Source: Phycisphaerales bacterium
GTDB taxonomy: Bacteria; Planctomycetota; Phycisphaerae; UBA1845
Direction: 5' to 3'
Length of the DNA: 59,609 bases
Assembly (NCBI GenBank): GCA_013140575.1
Contig: JABFSN010000071.1
Location: forward strand, 1-59,609
Made by a program: the position numbers and the translations under genes
Shown: positions 43,078-51,371 of the stretch, one piece after another
How the letters are laid out: every line of letters begins with the position of its first letter
Numbering within the stretch: the first letter of the stretch is position 1
Notes under the pieces: generated by a model
The model's input: the letters and a program-made list of their open reading frames with translations, nothing else
The model's database searches: none
Told to the model about the DNA's origin: nothing

Positions 43078-44526
43078 ATGCGTGACCCCGCCGCAAAAGT
43101 CGGCGAAAAACGCGAGCGACCGGGTTGGCCGTGGTGGATCAAACTGCCGCTGGCGTTGCTCGGGGCGGCCGCACTCGCGTCCACCATCATCCTGATGCTC
43201 AACCAGCAGGCGCGGAACAGGTGGTACAAATATGCGGAGACTCTGCGCGCGGCCGGCGAGCCGTTGACACTGGATGAAATCGAAAAGCTCCGCCCGCTGG
43301 TCGCGGACGACGAAAACGCCGCGCTGGTCATCGAGCGGCAAATGCCGGCGCTGAGCGCGATCAAGGTGGAGCCTCGCGAATGGGTGATGTATTTCAACGA
43401 CGATGTGAAATCACTCGACCTATTCGCCGGCGTGCCGCGTTACGCCATCGAGCCGACCCGCGCCTTCGTCGAACAGCATCGAGCTATTCTCGACGGGCTC
43501 GAAGCGTTGCGATCGACGACCACCGGGCGAATGGGCGTCGTGTATTCAAGTGACAACCCGATCATGATGCTGCCGAGCACGTCGGGCTACCGTGCGGCCG
43601 GCAAGCTGTTACTTGCTCGCGCGATACTGAGCGTCGTTGATGGTCGCCCGGACGAAGCCGTTGACGATCTGGAGCTGGCGTTCCGCGCGTCCGCGTCGAT
43701 GGACGGCGAGTTTGGGTTAATCATGAACCTGGTCGGGCTCGCGATGGATGAGCTAACCTCGAATGTTCTCGAGGCGATGATGACACGCCATGCACTTGGG
43801 GAGGTTGACCTGCGTCGTTTGGAGCGATTGGTTCAATCGCGTCGGGCAGCGAGGGGCGTCACGAATACGATGCGCGGGGAGCGGGCATTCTTTCTTGACA
43901 ATTGCGAACTGGTCGTCCGAGGCAGACTCGATCCGGGCGTCTTTTCGAACGTCGGTGGACCGGCCACGCCGAGTCCGCTTCCGCACGTGTTCGAATGGGT
44001 CGTTCGCGATAATCAAAAGGCGGGTGCGGAACTGTACGGCATCCTGTTCGCAGCGGGCGAGGACGAGCTCGTCATGCTCGCGGCGTCAAGAGAATATGAT
44101 AATCGCGTTGCGGCACTACCGGGCGGAATCGGCGGGACCGGGACGTTTCTTGTCAAGATGCTGACCGGGTCGCTACGTCCATTTTTTGGGCGATATCTGA
44201 GTGGCAATGCGCGGGTGGATTGTACGCTGGCGGCGCTGGCGGCCGAGCGGTTTCGAATGACAATGGGTCGGTTTCCGGCGGAATTGGACGAGCTTGTGCC
44301 CGAGTATCTGGCGACCGTGCCGCGCGATCCGTTCGATGGCCAACCGTTGCGTATGGCCGTGACCGCTGACGGAATCACCATCTATTCGGTGGGGGAGAAT
44401 GAATCGGACGACGGCGGCGACGTGGCCAAGGAGGACGCGTCTCGATCGCCCGACGTGGGTTTCCGCCTGCTGCGACCGGAGCTTCGCGCGAACCGCATTA
44501 CAGACGATCCGCCGCCGGGGGAATAG
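43078..44526 (+). CDS. Hypothetical membrane-anchored protein (planctomycete type)
   Basis: 482 residues. An N-terminal helix (LPLALLGAAALASTIILML, about 22-41) anchors a large exported domain. That domain is mostly helical, with tetratricopeptide-like spacing in KLLLARAILSVVDGRPDEAVDDLELAFRA broken up over 175-210. Near the end CTLAALAAERFRMTMGRFPAELDEL followed by VPRDPFDG resembles a motif found in many planctomycete hypothetical proteins, partly like the C-terminus of pseudopilin-related proteins. Function unknown. No operon partner. Confidence 0.75.
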   Translation: MRDPAAKVGEKRERPGWPWWIKLPLALLGAAALASTIILMLNQQARNRWYKYAETLRAAGEPLTLDEIEKLRPLVADDENAALVIERQMPALSAIKVEPREWVMYFNDDVKSLDLFAGVPRYAIEPTRAFVEQHRAILDGLEALRSTTTGRMGVVYSSDNPIMMLPSTSGYRAAGKLLLARAILSVVDGRPDEAVDDLELAFRASASMDGEFGLIMNLVGLAMDELTSNVLEAMMTRHALGEVDLRRLERLVQSRRAARGVTNTMRGERAFFLDNCELVVRGRLDPGVFSNVGGPATPSPLPHVFEWVVRDNQKAGAELYGILFAAGEDELVMLAASREYDNRVAALPGGIGGTGTFLVKMLTGSLRPFFGRYLSGNARVDCTLAALAAERFRMTMGRFPAELDELVPEYLATVPRDPFDGQPLRMAVTADGITIYSVGENESDDGGDVAKEDASRSPDVGFRLLRPELRANRITDDPPPGE

Positions 44527-44613
44527 GTCGAAAGGAACCCACGCGGCGCTATTTGGGTGCCTACGTTTCCTTGGCGAACGATCGCGCGAACGAATTCGCG
44601 CGGACGCTGTTGC

Positions 44614-44640
44614 GAGGGAGGATTCTCGCGCCGGCGACCG
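44614..44640. repeat. Family C hairpin (diverged)
   Basis: GCGAGGGAGGATTCTCGC, a diverged copy of the 38799 motif, between two convergent genes. Confidence 0.45.
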
Positions 44641-44652
44641 TTCGCAACCGCC

Positions 44653-45225
44653 TCATTGGATGGAAAACCGTCGACGCACTGCAACGGTCCCGCTTGCCAA
44701 AGTCACTAATCCCAAAACGAAAAGTCCCCACTCGGACGCTGCAGGACACTCGTAATTACCGTCGTCGGCAGTCTCCATAATGAGGGGATTAAATGAGCAC
44801 CCAGCGGGGTTGTTTGTCACCTCACATCCACTTTCCGGATCACCATCCTGATCACCTACGAAGAACTGGAAGTCCTCTTTACAAACGACTCTGAAGCAGC
44901 AATTATCGTCCGTGGATTCAACCGTACACCCGGAACTCATGCCGCAATTCTGTTCGATCGATGACTTGAACGCGGCTACCAAGTGTTTGCATGGGCGCCC
45001 CGGCGGGAGTGGCTCCACAATGGAGGAGCATACCTTGTGCCCGTTGATCACGATTGCCCAGCTCCACCCGATTCCCGTGGAGTCCCCGGAGACACAGAAT
45101 GTCCTCCCCACCCTGTTGCAGTAATCGTACTGGGCACCCGCATCATCGGCGAACACAATCGCGAAAACGGTCCACGCGGCCAAATAAGATGTTGCGCAAC
45201 CGCTTGTTCGTTTACTCCATTTCAT
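44653..45225 (-). CDS. Secreted Cys-containing protein with IPTL-CTERM-like sorting signal
   Basis: 190 residues from ATG 45225, which has AAAGGA eight bases upstream. A signal peptide (YLAAWTVFAIVFADDAGA) is followed by a ~115-residue domain with about a dozen cysteines, probably disulfide-bonded. The C-terminus CPAASEWGLFVLGLVTLASG plus a basic end matches the IPTL-CTERM type (P-x-SEWG, hydrophobic helix, RRR). Such signals are thought to be processed by exosortase-like enzymes. The domain itself is not recognised. Confidence 0.75.
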   Translation of the reverse strand: MKWSKRTSGCATSYLAAWTVFAIVFADDAGAQYDYCNRVGRTFCVSGDSTGIGWSWAIVINGHKVCSSIVEPLPPGRPCKHLVAAFKSSIEQNCGMSSGCTVESTDDNCCFRVVCKEDFQFFVGDQDGDPESGCEVTNNPAGCSFNPLIMETADDGNYECPAASEWGLFVLGLVTLASGTVAVRRRFSIQ

Positions 45226-45480
45226 GACCGAAATCCTTTGCAAAACCGCACGAATACGCTGCGATAGCCCGTTCCTGCGTACCACAAGGACGCGACGGAG
45301 TCGTCCGTGGCGTTGGCGGCGCATGCTGATTCCGCGAACCTTTGTTGTCAAGCTCTTTATGAGTTTGTTTGACATTCGGGCTTCCAAAATGGAATGACAT
45401 GGATAGCATGCGGCTACTGCCATCGGGGACCACATCTACGTTCTTGCTCGAGCGTGGATGGTTGTGTTCGAACTCGGACC

Positions 45481-45517
45481 GCCCGGATCGCACAGTGCGA
45501 CGTCCGGGCCGAGCGGT
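45481..45517. other. Strong nested hairpin in the intergenic gap
   Basis: GCCCGGA at the left pairs with TCCGGGC at the right, with CGCA-CAG-TGCG nested inside. It lies in the 467-base gap 45226-45692, which otherwise shows no gene. The purpose is unknown. Confidence 0.4.
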
Positions 45518-45692
45518 TCGTTTCAAAGCACGGTCCGTGGCATAGTGATGTCCAGAAAATGAGGCACTCGCGAATACGGGAATAAACCCAGCCCACGGCG
45601 AAGAGACGAGCGATTGACACCCTGCGATGACGGATGGCACCTGCGCAACCTGATTTGCGGACCCTTGTGGCGGATGAACTGGAGATAGACGA

Positions 45693-46715
45693 ATGGCGAA
45701 GAAACGGCGACCGGTGCGGATATTGGCGATCGACGGCGGAGGGATTCGGGGGATACTGCCGGCGCAGGTGCTGGTGGCGCTGGAGGAGAAGCTGCGCGAT
45801 CTGGACGGGAATCCCGACGGGCGGCTGGCGGACTATTTCGATTTCATGGCCGGCACCAGCACCGGCGGGATTCTGACGTGTCTGTACCTGTGTCCGGGCG
45901 AGAACGGCCGACCGAAATTCAGCGCGGAAGAGGCGGCCGGATTGTATCTGAAACGGGGCGGCGCGATTTTCGATGTCACGCTGTGGCGTAAAACGTGGAC
46001 GGTGGGCGGAATGGGGAACGCGAGTTATCCGGCCGGTCCCATTGAGAAATCGCTGAACGACTATTTCGACCAGACGAAGTTGAGCGAGTTGCTGCGCCCC
46101 TGCCTGGTGCCGGCGTACGACATTCAACGCCGCCGGCCGCATTTTTTCACGCAGCGCGACGCCGTCGAAAAAGGGGCGGGATGGGATTTTTACGCAAAGG
46201 ACGTTTGCCGGGCGACATCCGCCGCGCCGACGTTTTTCGAGGTGGCGCGGGTCAGTTCAAGGTCGCGGGTGCCGTATCCGTTGATTGACGGCGGCGTGTT
46301 CGCCAACAACCCGGCGCTGTGCGCCTATGCCGAGGCGCGGCAGCTCGATTTCGACGAAATCCAAAAACCGACGGCCAAACAAATGGTCGTCCTGTCGCTC
46401 GGGACCGGCGTAATCGAGAAGTCGTATGAGTATGACCAGGCCAAGGACTGGGGGGCGATCGGATGGATCCGGCCGGTGCTGGATATCATGATGACCGGCG
46501 TGGCCGAGACGGTGGACTATCAGTTGGGGCGAATGTTCGACGCCGTGGGCGCGGCCGGTCAATACGTGCGCATCAATCCGGCACTGGAGGACGCCAGCCC
46601 GGAAATGGACGACGCGTCGCCGGAGAACTTGGAACGGCTGCGGGCCGCGGGTACGTCGGCGGCGGTGGAGAATGACGACAAGTTGAACGACGTGGCGCGG
46701 ATGTTGGTGCCGTAA
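45693..46715 (+). CDS. Patatin-like phospholipase
   Basis: 340 residues. A lipid acyl hydrolase with a Ser-Asp dyad. The oxyanion loop is DGGGIRG (14-20), the nucleophile S56 lies in GTSTGG (54-59), and the partner D199 is in LIDGGVFANNP. GGAG eight bases before the ATG supports the start. The protein is cytosolic (no signal peptide). It resembles CBASS effectors of the CapV type in sequence, but there is no nucleotidyltransferase or other signalling gene beside it. A housekeeping lipid role is therefore equally possible. Confidence 0.92.
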   Translation: MAKKRRPVRILAIDGGGIRGILPAQVLVALEEKLRDLDGNPDGRLADYFDFMAGTSTGGILTCLYLCPGENGRPKFSAEEAAGLYLKRGGAIFDVTLWRKTWTVGGMGNASYPAGPIEKSLNDYFDQTKLSELLRPCLVPAYDIQRRRPHFFTQRDAVEKGAGWDFYAKDVCRATSAAPTFFEVARVSSRSRVPYPLIDGGVFANNPALCAYAEARQLDFDEIQKPTAKQMVVLSLGTGVIEKSYEYDQAKDWGAIGWIRPVLDIMMTGVAETVDYQLGRMFDAVGAAGQYVRINPALEDASPEMDDASPENLERLRAAGTSAAVENDDKLNDVARMLVP

Positions 46716-46755
46716 AGAGACACCGACGGAAAAGGCGAAACGGCGAAACGGCGAA

Positions 46756-46790
46756 AGGCGAAACGGATGCACCGCAGAGGCGCAGAGGGC
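46756..46790. repeat. Filler repeat (GCAGAGGCGCAGAG type)
   Basis: A run of gcAGAGgCGCAGAGG-type sequence, preceded by gcgaaacggcgaaa repeats from 46735. The same kind of filler appears near 150. It is seen in many environmental genomes and has no assigned role. Confidence 0.5.
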
Positions 46791-46849
46791 GCGAAGGAAG
46801 GCGGGCATGCACCAAGACGCTGAAAACCTGAAACGACCGGATGAAACTG

Positions 46850-46929
46850 ATCCACAGATTACACAGATAACGCGGATGAAAATGAGGCATACAAGGAATC
46901 TTCTGCGAAAATCTGTGAAATCTGTGGAT
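46850..46929. repeat. 80-bp element with 19-base inverted arms (ATCTGTG family)
   Basis: Left arm 46850-46868 (ATCCACAGATTACACAGAT) and right arm 46911-46929 (ATCTGTGAAATCTGTGGAT) pair with one mismatch. They are built of 9-base units, like the element at 108. The gap 46716-47076 holds no gene. Confidence 0.7.
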
Positions 46930-47076
46930 AAAATTCCTGAAGTAGGCACGGACGCACGACGCCGGACCCGAAAGACGTGTGCGATTCGATGGGCTGGGGC
47001 TCGCATATTATCGGAGTAACCACGCGAACAACGACGAATTCAAAAGACCGTCGCCCGCGTGGCCGACGATCGGGGC

Positions 47077-47763
47077 ATGCGCGTATGGGCGAACACCACG
47101 ATCGTCGGCCCGTTGTTCATCGGTATTGCGGCATTTCTTCCGGGATGCGCCACCGTCCGACCGGTCGAAGCGCCAAACGAGCCGGTGCAGGCCATGACGT
47201 CCGTGGACGGAACGGCACAGCGGCTGGCATTCGAAACCCGCCACGGCGGACGGTTCGGTTGGCCGGGTCTGCCGGACGCGGCCGGGGCGGTCCTTCGCTT
47301 GACGTCGCGCGGTTGGACCGGCCCGGACGTGACCGTGGCCACGTTGACCTCGCAGAATCCCAACGCATACGTGCTGGCCGACGGGCACGTCTACATGACC
47401 GCGGGGCTGCTGGACCTGGTCTGCACGGAAGACGAGTTGGCCGCGGTGCTGGCCCACGAGATCGCCCATCTGGAAGACCTCAGCGGATTCACCAACGCGG
47501 ACATGGGAATGGAAGATCGCCTGCGGATCGAGGTGGAGGCCGACCGGCGTGCGGCCGACCGCCTCGTCCGGCTGGGATATGAACCGACGGCGCTGATCAC
47601 CATGATCGAGCGGTTGTCGAGCGAGCAGGCCGACGGCTGGGCGCGGCAGCGTCGCGAAGAGTTGATTTCATTTCTGTATGCGCAATGGGAGGGCGGCGGC
47701 ATCGGCGATATCGGCGCCGCATCGCCATCGTATTGCGAAGCGCTCACCGGACACGACCGGTAG
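47077..47763 (+). CDS. M48 family metalloprotease, lipoprotein
   Basis: 228 residues. A signal sequence ending in the lipobox LPGC predicts lipidation and a periplasmic face. The zinc site is HEIAH in AAVLAHEIAHLEDL, and the third ligand is probably the glutamate in IEVEADRRAADRLV. This is the compact M48 catalytic core without the TPR domain of BepA/YfgC. Homologues act in outer-membrane quality control. Start: ATG 47077 gives the better signal peptide; a GTG six codons earlier is possible. Confidence 0.87.
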   Translation: MRVWANTTIVGPLFIGIAAFLPGCATVRPVEAPNEPVQAMTSVDGTAQRLAFETRHGGRFGWPGLPDAAGAVLRLTSRGWTGPDVTVATLTSQNPNAYVLADGHVYMTAGLLDLVCTEDELAAVLAHEIAHLEDLSGFTNADMGMEDRLRIEVEADRRAADRLVRLGYEPTALITMIERLSSEQADGWARQRREELISFLYAQWEGGGIGDIGAASPSYCEALTGHDR

Positions 47764-47909
47764 GTGGGCAGCGACCATTCGACGTGTCACGGCCGGGGTT
47801 TTGCGCTCGACCGGAATCACGGACTCGCTGTGCAGGACGGTTTTGCCGCCGGCCGGCGGTTGTTTGCCCGCCATCGCCGTAACCCATAGAATGAACATCG
47901 GAGGTCGCC

Positions 47910-48146
47910 ATGACTGCAGAACATGCGTCACTTCTGTCACGAATCACCCAAACGCCCGGGCAATGCGGAGGTCGGCCGTGCGTCCGCGGCATGCGTATTC
48001 GCGTCAGCGACGTTCTGGAGTTGCTGGCAAGCCCGGTGAGCGCCGAGGAAATCCTCGGAGATTTTCCGGACCTTGAGCCGGACGACATCCGCGCCTGCCT
48101 GCTCTTCGCGGCCCGCCGCACGACCTTTCCGCAGGTGGCGGCGTGA
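47910..48146 (+). CDS. DUF433 antitoxin
   Basis: 78 residues. LLSRITQTPGQCGGRPCVRG then MRIRVSDVLELLASPVSAEEIL is the DUF433 helix-turn-helix signature. GGAGG lies five bases before the ATG. It overlaps the next gene by four bases (GTGA). DUF433 proteins pair with DUF5615 PIN-like nucleases and should bind both the toxin and the operon's promoter. Confidence 0.88.
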   Translation: MTAEHASLLSRITQTPGQCGGRPCVRGMRIRVSDVLELLASPVSAEEILGDFPDLEPDDIRACLLFAARRTTFPQVAA

Positions 48147-48487
48147 CCATCTGGGTTGATGCCCAATTGCCTCCGGCGTTGGCCGGGTGGCTGACTCAAC
48201 AGTTCGACGTCGAAGCGTTCAACCTGGACCATGTCGGCCTGCGCCAGGCGTCGGACATCGACATTTTCCAACATGCGCGGCGTCCGGGGATCGTGGTGAT
48301 GACCAAGGATGACGACTTCGTTGACATTGTCACGCGTTTGGGTCGGCCGCCGCAAATCTTGTGGGTCACGTGCGGAAACGTAACCAATCGGGCGCTGCGG
48401 GAGTTGCTCCGGCGGGTGTTTCCGATCGTCCGGGCGCATTTGGAGGCCGGCGAGCCGGTCGTGGAAATCACCAACCGGGGAGGGTGA
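48143..48487 (+). CDS. DUF5615 PIN-like toxin
   Basis: 114 residues starting at GTG 48143. TIWVDAQLPPALAGWL, FNLDHVGLRQASDIDIF and VVMTKDDDFVDIV are the usual DUF5615/Mut7-C-like PIN signatures, with acids D6 and the DDD cluster as probable metal ligands. It is translationally coupled to the DUF433 antitoxin. It is expected to be an RNase whose target is unknown. Confidence 0.88.
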   Translation: MTIWVDAQLPPALAGWLTQQFDVEAFNLDHVGLRQASDIDIFQHARRPGIVVMTKDDDFVDIVTRLGRPPQILWVTCGNVTNRALRELLRRVFPIVRAHLEAGEPVVEITNRGG

Positions 48488-48586
48488 CGCGTCCGACGGG
48501 CGACCAGGCATCGAGTGCGTAATGCCGCCGCGACGGGCCGCGGCGGGTGAAACCCGCCCCACGGGAAAACACCGCTGCGAGGCGGA

Positions 48587-49318
48587 TCAGACGAGTGGAT
48601 TCGCCAGGCCGACAGTCGGGCCGATGACGGTGACCACCGGGGCGCGGAGGTCGGCGCGGTCGGCGGCGTCGGCTATCGAATCGAGCGCCGCGATGACCGA
48701 TCGTTGACGGTCCGTGGTGGCCCGCTCGATGCACGCGACCGGCGTCGATGGACCGCGGCCGGCGGCGATCAGGCGGCGGGCGATGTCGGCCAGTTCGGAT
48801 CGGCCCATCAATACAACAACGGTATCCAGCCTGGCGAGCGTTTCGAAATCGGGCGGGGGATCGCCGTCGCGTGTTTGGCCGCAGACGATGCCGACGCTGC
48901 GGGCCAGACCGCGGTGCGTGACCGGGATGTTAACCGACGCCGGCCCGGCCAGGGCGCTGCTGACGCCGGGAACGATTGCGCAGGGGATGCCCGCATCGCG
49001 GCACGCGAGCCATTCTTCGTAACCGCGGCCGAACAGCAGCGGATCGCCGCCTTTCAAACGGACCACGGTGCGGCCCCGCCGGGCGTGGTCGATGATCCAT
49101 TGATTGATGTCCTGTTGACCCGGCGACGATTGGCCCGGCGACTTGCCCGCATCCATGATGACCGCGTCGGCGCGGGCGTGGGTCAGGAGAGCGCGGTCGA
49201 TGAGGCGGTCGTGAATGATGACGTCGGCCGATCGGACAAGATTCAGTCCCTTGACGGTGATCAGTTCGGGGTCGCCGGGGCCGGCGCCGACAAGATGGAC
49301 GGTGCCGGGGGGTGTCAT
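48587..49318 (-). CDS. cobA: Uroporphyrinogen-III C-methyltransferase
   Basis: 243 residues. Transfers two methyl groups from SAM to uroporphyrinogen III to give precorrin-2, the entry to siroheme. VHLVGAGPGDPELITVKG and VRLKGGDPLLFGRG are the two SAM-binding signatures; VPGVSSALAGPASVNIPVTHRG and VVLMGRSELADIA follow in order. It starts at the ATG of MTPPGTVHL, overlapping the stop of cbiX as ATGA. It is the last gene of the cysH-cysI-hemA-cbiX-cobA run. It lacks the CysG N-terminal dehydrogenase. Confidence 0.94.
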   Translation of the reverse strand: MTPPGTVHLVGAGPGDPELITVKGLNLVRSADVIIHDRLIDRALLTHARADAVIMDAGKSPGQSSPGQQDINQWIIDHARRGRTVVRLKGGDPLLFGRGYEEWLACRDAGIPCAIVPGVSSALAGPASVNIPVTHRGLARSVGIVCGQTRDGDPPPDFETLARLDTVVVLMGRSELADIARRLIAAGRGPSTPVACIERATTDRQRSVIAALDSIADAADRADLRAPVVTVIGPTVGLANPLV

Positions 49319-50247
49319 CGATGAATGGGAACCGGGGATTGGGGTTCGTGCGGGACGGGATTCCCGCCTGCAGAACGCTCCCGCCTTGGTCGCGTCGTGG
49401 GTGCGAGAAGGGATTCTCGCGCCAGCACCGGCGGCGGAACGGCGCGGCAACGGTTGCTGGCGTTCGAGGCGGGCGATGCCCACCCTACGAGACGCGGACC
49501 AGCCGACTCGGCCGTCGCCAGTGCGACGATGACGTCGGGAATGACGTCGTATTCGCCGACGGGTACGTCGCAGACCACGAATCGTTCGCGCGACAGTGGC
49601 AAACCGCCGCCGTTCGACGACAGACCGGCGTCGATGCGCGCGGGAATGTCCTGAACGGCGTGGTGTCCGCCGCCGATGACGAACGGGATCACGATCACGT
49701 TGGATGAGTGAATGCGTCGGTGCGCGTCTTCCAAGCGCGGCGATTCGTCGAGATGGACGGCAAGGGACTGCGAACACACGTCGGAGACGTCGCAGGCCAG
49801 CAATTCCGTGGCGCGGCGGCCGGCGCCGTGACGCGGGGTGCCGTGACCGACAACGACCACCGTGGTGTCATGCCGTGGCAGCTGATGGCGGTCCATTACC
49901 CGGCCGATTCGATCGCGGACCGCGGCGAGAATGGCCGAATGGGCGCCGACGGGCGGCGATATTCGCAACGACATGTGGCGGGAGTGTGCGCACTTGCCCA
50001 GTTCGTCGGGCAGCACGACGTTTGAAAAATGCCCATCGGCGGCCATCAGCGGCACGACCACGCATTCGTCGGCCGTGACCGTGTCCAGCACGTCCGCGAA
50101 GCCGGGTCGGCCCAATCGGAACGCCGCGACGACCTCGTCGAACCGCCCGGTGTCGGCGATCTGACCGGCAACGGACCGCACGCGGCAGTTGATGGAACTC
50201 CCGTCGCCCGAACCGTGCGCGGCGATGATGAGCGCCGTTCGGTTCAA
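49315..50247 (-). CDS. cbiX: Sirohydrochlorin chelatase, CbiX/SirB-like, with repeat-derived C-terminus
   Basis: 310 residues. Inserts the metal into sirohydrochlorin; in this operon iron, for siroheme. Two CbiX halves are visible: the first with IIAAHGSGD, the second with VVVGHGTPRHGAG, plus VIPFVIGGGHHAVQDI with the chelating histidines. The last ~58 residues (from GWASPASNASNRC onward) are encoded by a family C repeat and are Arg/Pro-rich. The stop still overlaps the cobA ATG as ATGA, so the insertion kept the coupling. The start overlaps the hemA stop in the same way. Confidence 0.85.
   Translation of the reverse strand: MNRTALIIAAHGSGDGSSINCRVRSVAGQIADTGRFDEVVAAFRLGRPGFADVLDTVTADECVVVPLMAADGHFSNVVLPDELGKCAHSRHMSLRISPPVGAHSAILAAVRDRIGRVMDRHQLPRHDTTVVVVGHGTPRHGAGRRATELLACDVSDVCSQSLAVHLDESPRLEDAHRRIHSSNVIVIPFVIGGGHHAVQDIPARIDAGLSSNGGGLPLSRERFVVCDVPVGEYDVIPDVIVALATAESAGPRLVGWASPASNASNRCRAVPPPVLARESLLAPTTRPRRERSAGGNPVPHEPQSPVPIHR
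49354..49424. repeat. Paired-hairpin element, family C, copy inside cbiX
   Basis: It runs from CGGGACGGGATTCCCGCC to GCGAGAAGGGATTCTCGC. It shares CAGAACGCTCCCGCCTTGG with the copy at 54370-54477. It forms the 3' end of the cbiX reading frame. Confidence 0.75.
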
Positions 50248-51371
50248 GCAGCCAATCCCTGTTTAATCCGGGCGGCACGTGACCCGCGCGTCGGTGAATG
50301 GCGATCGGTGGCTGCGCGATCGGAAATCGGCGACGGCGTGCGGCCCGACGCGCTCGCCGCGGCGCGTTCCGTCGTCGAGATTCCGTTCACGTCGTGCGTC
50401 GACCACCAGCGGGCAAGGCGGGCGATCTCGCGTTCGACAGCGGCGCCCGCCGATCGAACGTAATCATCCGCGACCGTGCGGCCGGCCAGCATGTCTTCCA
50501 AATGGGTCAGGCGGACGTTGGTCAACGACGCAACCGCGGGATCGACGTTCCGCGGGACGGCCAGATCGTAAATGGCGACGCTGCCGTCGCCGCGTTGCAC
50601 CATCGGCAGGTCGATGATGTAACCGGCCGACGACGTGCATACGAGAATCGCGTCGGCATGGACGACGGCGTCAGCTAGCTCGTCGAGACCGATAGCCGAG
50701 GCGTTGATCGGATCGGCCAGGCGTCGGGCGCGGTCGACGTGGCGGTTGGCGATGGTGACGCGCCAGCAGGTCTCGTCGGTCATTCGATCCACGATTTCGG
50801 CGGCGATGTGGCCGCTGCCGATGATCAGAATTCGCGGGCCGCGCAAATCGCCCACGTTGCGGCGCACCCGATCGACGACCAGTTGACCGTACGAATCGGA
50901 CCGGTCGGCGGCCGAATGACGCGCGGCTCGACCCGCGTGTATCGCCGATCGAAACAGCACCGACAGCCGCGGCCCAACCGCCCCGTGACCGTCGGCCGAC
51001 GCGAACGCGCTCCGCACCTGCCCCAGCACCTCCGGCTCGCCGATAATCGCGGATTCCAGACCCGCGGACACGCGAAACAGATGCCGCGCGCACCCCGCGT
51101 CGGTCAGCACGCGGGCGTGGCGGCGAATGCAGTCGGCTCGCGAGGCCGTCAAATCGGCCAGCCGGTCGATCCACGTGTCAATATCTGTCACTGCGCCGAC
51201 CGCATAGATTTCAAACCGGCTGCACGTCCGCAGGACGACGCGCTCGGCGGCCATGTCCGCCAACGCATTCAGCCACGACGAATCATCGGGCAGTGCCCGC
51301 TGGATTCGTTCACGAAAATCGAGCGGCGTACGGTCGTGGGCAAACCCCAAATGGAACAGTTCGGAATTCAT
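50244..51371 (-). CDS. hemA: Glutamyl-tRNA reductase
   Basis: 375 residues. NADPH-dependent reduction of glutamyl-tRNA to glutamate-1-semialdehyde, the first committed step of tetrapyrrole synthesis. The nucleophile is the cysteine of VVLRTCSRFEIY. HLFRVSAGLESAIIGEPEVLGQV and the NADPH-binding ILIIGSGHIAAEIVDRM are clear. The C-terminal dimerisation region is shorter and Ser/Arg/Thr-rich rather than helical throughout. Its place between cysI and cbiX suggests a copy dedicated to siroheme supply; whether a second hemA exists elsewhere is unknown. Confidence 0.93.
   Translation of the reverse strand: MNSELFHLGFAHDRTPLDFRERIQRALPDDSSWLNALADMAAERVVLRTCSRFEIYAVGAVTDIDTWIDRLADLTASRADCIRRHARVLTDAGCARHLFRVSAGLESAIIGEPEVLGQVRSAFASADGHGAVGPRLSVLFRSAIHAGRAARHSAADRSDSYGQLVVDRVRRNVGDLRGPRILIIGSGHIAAEIVDRMTDETCWRVTIANRHVDRARRLADPINASAIGLDELADAVVHADAILVCTSSAGYIIDLPMVQRGDGSVAIYDLAVPRNVDPAVASLTNVRLTHLEDMLAGRTVADDYVRSAGAAVEREIARLARWWSTHDVNGISTTERAAASASGRTPSPISDRAATDRHSPTRGSRAARIKQGLAA

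Noticed and set aside
45430-45520. tRNA-like GTGTTCGAACTC motif
   Set aside because: No acceptor, D or anticodon arms can be drawn around it; only a strong local hairpin is present.
45693-46715. Patatin as an effector of a CBASS anti-phage system
   Set aside because: No CD-NTase, ubiquitin-like or other signalling gene lies nearby; a lone patatin is not evidence of defence.
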